Source: Pisaster brevispinus (taxonomy: Eukaryota; Echinodermata; Asteroidea; Forcipulatida; Asteriidae). Taken from it: DNA of 64,000 nt. Below, one piece after another: positions 55,668 to 64,000 of the stretch (its first letter is position 1; the number at the start of each line of letters is the position of its first letter). The stretch lies in the NCBI GenBank assembly GCA_023634235.1, contig JAMKCF010000001.1, forward strand, positions 7,132,758 to 7,196,757, read 5' to 3'. The position numbers were made by a program, and so were the translations under genes. The notes below the pieces were generated by a model. It did not search any database and was not told the DNA's origin. It saw only the letters and a list, made by a program, of their open reading frames with translations.

Positions 55668-58384
55668 GTTCACTTTGTATTATATTGCAAAGAGCACGTG
55701 TAAACATTTATCCGATTATCAAAATGATAAATCAACACTAAATGAAAATATACTGATAAGTAATCGTTCTCGGAAGGAAAGGTCATATTTCAACATAATT
55801 TATTTTTAATGTTTGTTAAACAAAGAAAATGTAACTTCAAATTAATGATGACTGGACAAGAGTTTCTTATGTTTCTTCAGTTTATTATGCTAGACTCGAT
55901 TGCAATGCATTTCAACCGTTTTGTTTTTGAGTCTGACTTGAACTGACTTTTTGTAATTTGAATTTAGTTTTTGAAACTTTACTACATGCAAAGTATCATG
56001 ATCTGCTTTTGAATATAAAGCCACAGGCAAAGAATGACTATACACTTGATTCAATAAAATAATGAAATGTTATATCTCGACGAAGACTGTAAACCAACGT
56101 ATAATGTGTAAATATCACCAGTTACAATTTGGAAATAATGTTACAGTTGTATGGGAAGTTGTTCTCACTAACTTTGTGACCTTAGACTCAACATTGCTGA
56201 ATATAATATAATCACCGACATGTGTGTTCAGCTTTGGAAGTGCTGGCAGATGTAGTATTGATTAAACTTTTTCCATTGTTGCTGAATATAAAACAAATCT
56301 GTACTTCTATTCTTGTAGATGTGTTTGTTGGATTTGTTTTTCATGTCTTGATTTTTGTACCTTGGGTGGGGCAAACGTTTAGCTCAATGTTGTGGTAGAG
56401 GCTACAATATTTAAAATTCCTCCGCAATTAACAAAAGATGCCAAAGAAATATGGGGAAAAGTGTGATGTTTGGAACAGAAATCGTTGGGTTTTACTTTGT
56501 ACATTAATGAATGAAAAAACCTAACATTCTAACACCTATAATCATGATAAGATCATCAGGCTAAATAATGCTCTGTTTGAAACCATCACCACATGGGTTA
56601 ATTTAAAAACCCGGATGCCACTACAATGAGGTCACTGAAATAAGAACCATTTCGTCATTACATCACGTTTACAGGATCCTATCGAGTGTCATCTTTCTTC
56701 AGGTAAAATTACCGTGTAGCGGACAGAGTACTTTATATACAGTACCCGGTAGTTGTTTTTAAGTTTTTAACCAATGTTTAGTTGATAGTGGTTTTTTTTT
56801 AGGTAGGCCCTACGTGGATTAAAACCTGCCAGGGAGTGGGCAGTACTGCAGTCTATAGTAGGTTTTTGCCCTTTTTCCCATAATTCCGCCCAGGAAATAA
56901 AAAGAAAATTCAACTTTTGGGCAGTCCACCATCAAACCATGCAGAAACATATGGCAGGTGTTATTTGCACAGGGTAGAGTTCATTCACTTCGAAAATCTC
57001 ATTACAAATCCTGCGGTCGGGAGGGCTGGCATCTGTTTGTACACATAAATCTTGGCAAAGTCTCAAGGGATAGGGTACTTGGTACAACCATCAACCATTC
57101 TGTATTGTAGCTATCAGAGGAAGCCTGTGTGAGACTGGTTGACCTTTATCAAGGTAAAAGACACCATGTGTGGGGGGGGGGGGGTAGTAGATTTCGTAAA
57201 AACCTTCTAAAAACTATAGTCAGTGTCCCGCAATACAGTATGCATTCGGAAGTATGCATTAGGCCTGTATTTAGCAAATTATTTTACCAAAATAACATTC
57301 TAAATGATTTGTTTTACAATTATTATGACTGACAACATCTACAAACCCTCTGAAAGGTCTTGGATTAATAATAATGGGTTTATAGCTTTATCCCTGGGTG
57401 TTGTAAGATTTCACCAAACCTACTACAAACTGTAGTAGTGCTCTTGTCATACGAGCAGTTATTACGTAATTCAAGTCCTCGAAGGTTTTGCTTCCAGTGA
57501 TTCTCGGTCTGGTCATGGAGGTAGAATTCTACCTCCATGGTCTGGTACAGCCAGCCCTCACAATCGGTTCCCAAGGACTTTGGGTAGACCAACACCAGCG
57601 TCACTAGGGTTACAAGACCTCTGCCCGCACCATTTCTTATATTTTGCTTTAGATTTAATAATATTATAAGTAGTTTAGAGTCCCGCACTTTTGTACTGCC
57701 CCCGTTCACGACAAGTCGCATCAGATCACACAACACCAAGAGTTGTTCTTTTCTGCAGATAGCAAGTATATACTTTTTTTCATTTTGATTATGACTATAT
57801 GCAGATTTTACCATCAACTTTAAGTTTGCTTTAAGACAGGATATTTTCTACTATACATGACTTTCTTTCTAAATTCAAAGTGACGACCATACTTCTTTAT
57901 ACACCAATCCGGGCCTTGTTGTTATGCACAAAGACACGAGAAGTTGCGTTTATACACAGCTATTATAATGGCGTGTCCTAATTCTCTCACTGAAAAGCCC
58001 TTACTTGTGGTGTATTGTATGGGTTTGTGTTCAACTAGTTTGTAGTTAATTTTTATTCTTCACGTTCTCCTTATGTTATTCCGAATTATTTAATTTCTGT
58101 ACTAAATCTTATAAAGCAAAACTTTCCATACGGCAGAATCTTTTGTCCTCTATTATCCAAACCTTTCAAGCTTCAACACTTTGCATCAGGCTCTCATAAA
58201 CCACATCGTGATTGTCCGAAGTGTATTTGTACCATGGAACCATCTTTTTTGTTTTTAGTTGTGGATGTGGCACATGGTTTTTATATGAAAAGTTACTATT
58301 AAAGAAGGTCAAATTTGTGATAAAAGCATTAACAAAATTGATTCTCATAATTTATTTTAAATCTTATTTAGTTTCAGACTTGTT
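55668..58384. other. CACTA right-hand non-coding DNA
   Basis: No gene could be named. Contents include a G-run at 57171-57183 and a perfect 26-bp palindrome at 57514-57539. The minus ORF 57380-57817 has no motif and spans the palindrome, so it was not called. The long right arm is unusual for a simple CACTA element and suggests captured DNA. Confidence 0.4.
57514..57539. repeat. perfect 26-bp palindrome
   Basis: CATGGAGGTAGAA is directly followed by its exact reverse complement TTCTACCTCCATG, with no loop. It lies in non-coding CACTA DNA. Confidence 0.95.
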
Positions 58385-60245
58385 ATGGGTCGGCACAACA
58401 AAGATTGTTTGAGGTCATTCCGTCAGAAACGTAAAGTGAAGCAAAAATCAAAGAAACTGCTGCCTCCAAAACAAGAAGCATCACGTATTGCTGAAGTGAC
58501 AGACTCCAATACAGACGAAGTAGTTAGTGACATAAGCTCTACATCATTACCGCCTTTTTCATCTTCTTCTCCATCAACCTCTTTCGAATCTACGGGCACA
58601 TCTTCATCAAGTACCTCTTCAGTCCCACCCATTGTTTGGCAATACAAAAATGACCCACTTTACTTGAAGTTTTGTGAGTTTAATCTTCTTCAATACAGAT
58701 TAAACAAGGTGAGCACCCCAGCAATTTACAGCAAACTTTATGAAATCACTTGATAGCATCCAGTCACTTCTCTAAGGGGTCTGTACAATGTATCAAAATT
58801 ATTCAATATTCTGTAAATCTAAATATGCCCCTACTTATGTTTCCTGTGTTATTCGCTGTCGGCGTGATCAAGAGATATTGATGAAATACAACTGCTTATG
58901 AGTAGTTTGGTCAGTTGAGTGCTTAAAAGGCACAGATTAATACAATTTCCAATATTTCTACCCTTTTAATCCAGTGGCGTAAGGTAAAGGTAAATTTTGA
59001 GGGGGGCACAGGGGGTGCACCATGTTTTTCCTGGGCGGGGGGGGGGACAATTATACATCCTGGTAAGTTTTTATAGTTACAGAGGTTCATACAGCACTGG
59101 CTTCGGATTTCAAATGGGGGTGGGCACCGTGGGGTGGGCCACGGGCATCAATGGGGGCACGTGCCCCCATGCTTCCTCCCCTTAGTTACGCCACTGTTTT
59201 AAACATGAAGATTCATAAAAAAATACAAGTTTGATTCGAGCGATTGTAGGCTTGCAACGTATACTGCATGTTGATGTTTGGTAAGGTTTTTCATCCCTTG
59301 TGATTTGACCCAATTGTAAACATTTGCAACATTTAATTGTACATGTATTGATTTCGTTATGAATTCGGTTGGTCACAAACTGTTTTTGAATATTTTTTCT
59401 CGCATGTTTCGTCGTGGATTCGAGAAGGGCCATTTGAATGAACATCAAATCGAGAAGGGATTGAGATGGGTGACTGGAATGGACTGATCCTTGACTAAAG
59501 AAAAGTAAAACGCAAAATTTCAGTTTCTGTCTTTTAAGAGATTTATATTTTCCATAGGATAGAATACGCTGTGCACTATTGAAATAAATATGGCACATAA
59601 TTAAGTAGAATACGCTCAAACCATTATCCCAAAGGTATAGGTATCGCTATCGATCCAGATGTCATGGTGTTAAATTCATAGTTTATGTTTTTTATTGAAA
59701 TTGACATAATCCTACCCACCCTCAGATGACAGGTATATTTTCGTTTGCAGATACAAACGAGATTCCAAAATAATATTAAGTTACACGCAAAGACTTTTTC
59801 GTGAATTGTAAGTTTTGGAAAGAGAGATTTACAAGATCCTGGGGCTTAGTCCTTGAGTATGGGTGAGTACGTTGTACGATCCTGGGGTCTCTGTGATTGA
59901 GATGGGTGATTGGAATCGATTGATCCTTGACTAAAGAAAAGTAAAATGCACAATTTTAATTTCTGTCTTCTAAGAGAGATAACTTCCATACAATATAACA
60001 CGTTGTGTACCCAAGTATATTTTGAAATAATTATGGCACATGACCCTTAAACCAATAGCCTAAAGGTATCGCTATCGATCTGTCTAGGTGTTAAATTCAT
60101 AATGTTTATGTGTTGTTTTTTCTTGAAATTGACAAAATTCTACCCACCTTCTGATGACAGGTATATTTTGTCGTTTGCAGATAGAAAACGAGATTCCAAT
60201 TGACAAAATAATATCAAGTTACATGCAAAGACTTTTTCGTGAATT
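58385..60245 (+). CDS. partial gene inside the CACTA right arm, product unknown
   Basis: Exon 58385-58708 starts MGRHNKDCLRSFRQKRKVKQ (basic), has a long Ser/Thr linker, then PLYLKFCEFNLLQYRLNK before donor GTGAGC (phase 0). A fitting second exon is 60181-60245 (acceptor GTTTGCAG, donor GTAAG, phase 2), reading IENEIPIDKIISSYMQRLFR. The joint keeps the frame. A second copy of this small exon at 59751-59807 lies in the preceding tandem unit but has lost 8 bases and has a stop. Later exons were not found, so this is likely a captured gene fragment or a third transposon gene. Confidence 0.4.
58972..59196. mobile_element. 225-bp hAT-like MITE inside the CACTA element
   Basis: The ends are CAGTGGCGTAA and TTACGCCACTG (11-bp inverted repeats). 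The flanking 8-mers are TTTTAATC (58964-58971) and TTTTAAAC (59197-59204), matching at 7 of 8 positions, as expected for an old hAT target duplication. CAGTGGCGTA is a common hAT terminus. The body is G-rich (a GGGG run at 59036-59045, GGGGGCACGTGCCCCC near 59153). It has no coding sequence. Confidence 0.85.
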
Positions 60246-60374
60246 GTAAGTTTTGGAAAGAGAGATTTGCAAGATCCTGGGGCTTAGTCCTTGAGTATGG
60301 GTGAGTACGTTGTACGATCCTGGGGTCTCTGGGATTGAGATGGGTGACTGGAATCGATTGATCCTTGTCTTATA
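59463..60374 (+). repeat. ~437-bp tandem duplication carrying a small exon
   Basis: Units start at GAGATGGGTGA at 59463, 59899 and 60337 (period 436-438). The third copy breaks off after GATCCTTG. Shared text includes TGACTAAAGAAAAGTAAAA, GGTATCGCTATCGATC, GATGACAGGTATATTTT, CAAAGACTTTTTCGTGAATT and CCTGGGGCTTAGTCCTTGAG. The units differ by substitutions and small indels, so the duplication is not very recent. Confidence 0.85.
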
Positions 60375-62359
60375 TTTTACTGCGATTTTAGTAATTCACA
60401 TGTCCTCCTTAGTTATTGCTGTTCTATTGTCTATTGAATGTAAAATTAAAAAAATATCCAGGGTGTCTCCAAAAAGTACTGTTTCATTTATTTCCCAAAA
60501 TTTATGAAACAATGTCTCCTTATAGTTATAATGTAATGCAAACGTATGTATGTCTCTTAGATGCACTTCACTCAGTTATCATTGTGTCTCCGATTGATTT
60601 TATTACATAGTAACCTTGTTTATATTTTTGGTAACAATGATTAATGTTCGTTGTAATACTTTTTTGTAGCGCTTGAAATATTACACCCAAACCACTTATT
60701 TTATCAACCTAAATAGCGTGGGCCTATAGTATCAGACTGGTACCCCACCCTCCTCTTAATCCCGTTTAGATTTATGTCTCGGCGTTCACCGCCTGCATGG
60801 GGTAAACCTTACGTACAACAAAGTCGTGTAGAATTTGTGAGAATTCAAATCATTACAGCAAATTAAAAAGCCAGATGGCATTTGAGCGGCCATTGTTGTC
60901 TATTTGCCGATTATTATGTTTATGAGTTTTTCTCCCCGAGTAAAATGTAATCTTGTCATTCGTGATTAAAAGAACACTGGGAGTTTGGTTTAGTGAAAAC
61001 AAGGCATTTGGGATTACCAGAGTAGGTTTAATTTTGATTGCGTTCAATAAATTCCTTAAATTTTCTCCCACATGAGTATTTTGGTACTTCATCAAATTTT
61101 GATGAAGTACCAAAAAACGAAACGGTTTAATGGTTCGTAATTGTCTGGTAGTTGGTGCCCTCGTAGAAAAATGCGACATACGAAGCAGATTACATTGCGC
61201 AGTGGGGGTGTTTTGGTGTTTAAACAATTATGTGTCCGATTTATTGCATACCTTTATCTCCAAACTTTGGTGTATTTACTATAAGAAATCATTTATGTCT
61301 ATGTATTGTAGTGTTCCGTACTGGCCATAACACTATTGAAATGCTCTCTTTTGTTATCTGAATTTCTGACTGATACAAAAAGACCTAGGTTTAAAAAATA
61401 ATGCGGGCTTGTCTGTGTGATATGATCAGGCCATTACACTGAGTCGTTGTACTCCTGTTTGCTTGCTTGATTACTGTTAATAAACAGCATTGCCCTAAAG
61501 CAGAGTAATATGACTCCTTCACGGCCTATGTAACCGCAGAGCAAGTCTCATGCAAGTACAATAGGGGTCGCGATCTGGACAGACATAAGCCCTATAAAAT
61601 ATATCAACAAGCCAGTATTAATAAATGTCTTGACCCACATTTCTTTGAATAATTCTGTCCAGTATTAGCTGTCCCTTTTTAACACAACGCAGGACCATAA
61701 CTGCATCACAATGATGTCCCAGCAGGGCAATGGGACAGCTTGTTTGGTGTGTGGTTGGTCGGTTTTTAAGGTGATGGAAAATAGAGGGCGCTCTAGAGTC
61801 TGATTTGTTTCTATCAGTCAGGTCGAGGCGAGACGACAGCACAACTTGCCATCATGAAAGACCACAGCTCCTTTCGCTTGAGGAGAGACATCTTCGCTCA
61901 CATAAGGCTAAACCCCCGTGCTGGCCTTCGGCATGTTTTACTGTCTCTTCCATGACCCTCTCCACAAAGATAAATTTAGAAACTGTACACCTTAACTTAA
62001 TTTACACCTTCATAGTGCAAGTAAATAAAAATACACACGCACGCGCACAATAATAAACCATTATTAATTAACAGTATGCACATTTTGTGACTAGCCTATG
62101 ATCAGAATGGTATTACTAGGGTGAAACCAGAGGATCGACGTTAGTCGAAAAAGTAGGCCTAATGAGCTGTTATGCTGTTATTGCATGTCTTTCAAATCGT
62201 TTTCTTTTCTTGATTAAGTTTTATAACTTGGCATAAAAACTTGGCATTAAGTCTAATTTATGGAGACACATCACACTAGCAAAACGTTGATAGCACAATG
62301 CATTGAGGGCTTCAATGTCACAAACGGTCTTAATAAGAGGGTGGGGGCATGGTGGGCCA
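60375..62359. other. CACTA right-hand non-coding DNA
   Basis: No supported gene. It includes a perfect inverted repeat at 61079-61115: a TTGGTACTTCATCAAA arm, one base, then its reverse complement. Sequence near 61790-61950 is CpG-richer. Confidence 0.4.
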
Positions 62360-62570
62360 GGAGTTTCCAGTTGCTGGAAACGCGGGAAATGGTCAACACG
62401 CGCAGTTTCCGTATCATGTATTATGGCTGCCGTAAACGTGGGAAACTGGCAATTAATTTCTTCGGACGTTTACGTCCCTGGTAAATCAGCAGCGGAAACG
62501 ACTGGGTGCAAATACTACCCCCGTTTCGTTGGGGCTGGAAATTTCGGAAATGGCCTCCGTTCATGTAGTG
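62360..62570 (+). repeat. right subterminal repeats of the CACTA element
   Basis: GTTTCCAG, CTGGAAACGCGGGAAATGG, CAGTTTCCG, CGTGGGAAACTGG, GCGGAAACGACTGG, GGAAATTTCGGAAATGG and the final GTAGTG. These are the same GGAAA/TTTCC motifs as at the left end, in both orientations, over the last 210 bp. Confidence 0.75.
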
Positions 62571-62573
62571 ATA

Positions 62574-64000
62574 ATTTGATAAATAACATTAAAAGAAAGT
62601 ATTATACCAACGTACAGTACATGTGCAATTTGATAGATAACATCAAAAGAAAGTATCATCGAAATGCAATTTTCAAGCAGAAAACAAAGGACACCATTGT
62701 ACATAAGCGGTTGAATTTGAAGGAAAAAAGACAACATATTGAAAATGTCATCCAAAATTTTCAAGAAAAAATGAGCTTAGGACCAGAATTTATCTGTAGT
62801 GTTTGTTTGAAATTACTGTATAGAAATCAAGTTTTAAAGTGTAACAAAGAGAGATATAGGTATTCACAATACGTATCTGAAAAGTACTTGCATAGGTGTA
62901 ATGCGGAATGTTCAAAAGAATGTACTTTGTCTACATGTAGATCATGTCTATGGATTTGTAATACATGTCATAGGAAATTAGTTGCGAACAGAATACCAGC
63001 TGAGGCAAGTGCAAATAATTTAACTCCCTCAGATATTCCTGAAAATTTGAAACAACTGAATAGTCTTGAACAACATTTGATTGCCAGAAGTATTGCATTT
63101 ATGAAGATAGTTAATCTTCCCAAAGGTGGACAGAATGGAGTCATTGGACCTTGTGTTTGTGTTCCATCTAACACTGTAGAATATGTGCAGTCATTGCCAA
63201 GGTGTCAAAATGAGAATGAAATCATTCGGATCAAGTTGAAAAGGAAGTTGTCATACAAAGGCTATTATGAATACAAATTTGTTAATAAGTCACATGTTGA
63301 AGAAGCGTTACATTATCTTAAAGCAAACAACAAATGGTACAATGATATTGTAATTGAGGAAAACTGGATAAATCCTGTACCTGACGAACTTTTAAATAAA
63401 GAGACAGAGGAACCAAATGAGAATGATGAAAGTAGTGATGAAGATGAGGATATTGATGAAGACAGATTGTGTGGAATTCAGCTTGATAGTTGTATGCAAC
63501 CAGCAGATATTGGTCAAGAGATTCTAGATCAGTATTTTGATGACATATTTTGTGTAGCTCCATGTGAAGGTAATAATCCAGTAAGAGTTTTAATGGAAGA
63601 AGGAAATGAAGCCAAATGCTTTCCAACATTATTTCCAACTGGTAGTCCGATATTCAGTGAGAAACGTAATGTCAAAATAACGCTGTGTAGATACTTGCCT
63701 AATCGATTGATGAATGCTGACAATAGATTTTCAAAAAGTGTAGATTATATTTTCTATGCTCAGTATCTATCTGAAATTCATCAGGTTTTATCAAGTGTGT
63801 CCATTGCCCTTCGAAAAGGCTGTGTAAAAACAAGGGAAGGACATATTTTAACTGCATCAATGTTAAATAACAAGGATAAATTAAGGAATATGTTGAAAAG
63901 TGATACTGGTTACAAGTTTTTGAAACCCATCAGAGGTACTAGTCCATATTGGCAATCAACACAGAGAGATATCTATGCTATGATAAGACAGCTTGGTTTA
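62574..64000 (+). CDS. Helitron replication protein: Lys/Tyr repeats, DUF6570 and start of Helitron_like_N (open at window end)
   Basis: The frame of 44112-45114 continues here after the CACTA element and one ATA are removed. It is open to base 64000 with no stop. It begins NLINNIKRKYYTNVQYMCNL, repeating the unit just left of the insertion. It then has a cysteine-rich segment (ICSVCLKLL ... CSKECTLSTCRSCLWICNTC), the DUF6570-type stretch NSLEQHLIARSIAFMKIVNL and GPCVCVPSNTVEYVQ, and an acidic linker (ENDESSDEDEDIDEDR). Next come EAKCFPTLFPTGSPIFSEKR, SVDYIFYAQYLSEIHQVLSS and finally TSPYWQSTQRDIYAMIRQLG, the start of the Helitron_like_N domain that leads to the HUH nuclease. The Rep catalytic motifs and helicase would lie beyond the window. 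Confidence 0.85.

Larger units (their letters stand above)
45115..62570 (+). mobile_element. CACTA (EnSpm) DNA transposon, 17,456 bp, nested in the Helitron
   Basis: The left end is CACTGTGCAAAATTGG; the right end, read inward, is CACTACATGAACGGAGG. Both sit beside ATA (45112-45114 and 62571-62573), the 3-bp duplication expected of CACTA transposases. Both ends carry dense GGAAA/TTTCC motifs for 150-250 bp (45130-45290; 62360-62555), like TnpA-binding subterminal repeats. The similarity of the two tips beyond CACT is low, so perfect terminal repeats are short. Inside are divergent genes for a TnpA-like protein and a Transposase_21 protein, plus about 7 kb of right-hand DNA with a partial gene and nested repeats. 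The Helitron frame is continuous if the element is removed. Confidence 0.9.
40941..64000 (+). mobile_element. Helitron copy 2, interrupted by a CACTA element, running off the window
   Basis: Helitron sequence is 40941-45114 and 62571-64000. The gene order is: leader exon (40944), basic region (41386-42654), PHD remnant, LRSKK block (42958), C76-like protease (43195-43800), OTU (43930-44340), Lys/Tyr-rich repeats (44540-45114 and 62574-62760), DUF6570 and the start of Helitron_like_N. The 17,456-bp CACTA insertion interrupts the repeat region. The 3' hairpin/CTRR end is beyond the window. Confidence 0.75.

Noticed and set aside
57380..57817. 145-residue minus ORF in the CACTA right arm
   Set aside because: No recognisable motif, spans a perfect palindrome, and no supporting splice sites or conserved neighbours.
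1..64000. tRNA, rRNA or snRNA genes
   Set aside because: I saw no cloverleaf with A/B boxes or recognisable conserved RNA core. A scan with tRNAscan-SE or Infernal would be needed to exclude short ones.

Overview
The window is eukaryotic and almost entirely made of mobile DNA. It is AT-rich and full of short exons with canonical GT/AG junctions, microsatellites and degenerate satellites, and it has no bacterial features. Several sequences fit a marine invertebrate, most likely an echinoderm: a TTAA-flanked foldback MITE beginning AAAGGGACACGTTGCC, CR1/L2-type LINE tails, Helitron ORFs of the DUF6570 plus Helitron_like_N kind, and an animal CACTA (EnSpm) transposase. The taxon is my inference. 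No typical single-copy host gene could be named.

Layout. 1-393: 3' end of a repeat-associated GCDTTSSF-type gene. 0.9-3.1 kb: spliced RPA-like OB-fold gene (+). 5.1-6.5 kb: promoter module and a HIRAN-domain exon (+). 7.5-11.2 kb: multi-exon gene of an unnamed invertebrate repeat family (-) with a CArG/CCAAT/CRE/ETS promoter. 12.4-12.8 kb: LINE tail. 13.4-16.6 kb: decayed 5' part of a Helitron (copy 1), cut inside its OTU domain where a hAT element (transposase on -, 17.25-20.1 kb) begins. 20.3-26.8 kb: dispersed CTTCCGGTTT repeat field with a TTAA MITE. 26.9-27.7 kb: second LINE tail (-). 28.2-28.4 kb: G-rich microsatellite. 30.25-31.2 kb: minisatellite. 33.8-37.8 kb: second RPA-like gene (-), with an LTR-like insertion in one intron. 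38.1-40.3 kb: two foldback structures whose arms are tandem repeats. 40.9 kb to the window end: Helitron copy 2.

The central structure is a nest. A 17,456-bp CACTA element (45115-62570, 3-bp target duplication ATA) sits inside the large Helitron replication-protein ORF. Taking out the element and one ATA restores the frame exactly, and the ORF then runs open to the window end. The CACTA element carries two divergent spliced genes: a 972-residue Transposase_21 protein with DDE residues in place, and a TnpA-like basic/coiled-coil protein. It also holds a third partial gene of unknown function and a smaller hAT-like MITE.

Both Helitron copies encode, in the same order, a basic region, a PHD finger, a cysteine-protease domain resembling the herpesvirus-tegument deubiquitinase fold (QC...DSH), an OTU domain, and (copy 2 only here) Lys/Tyr-rich repeats, DUF6570 and the start of Helitron_like_N. 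A Helitron carrying two unrelated deubiquitinase-type proteases plus a chromatin-reader finger is the most interesting system in the window. Both copies have damaged protease regions; the replication-protein ORF of copy 2 is interrupted only by the CACTA insertion.
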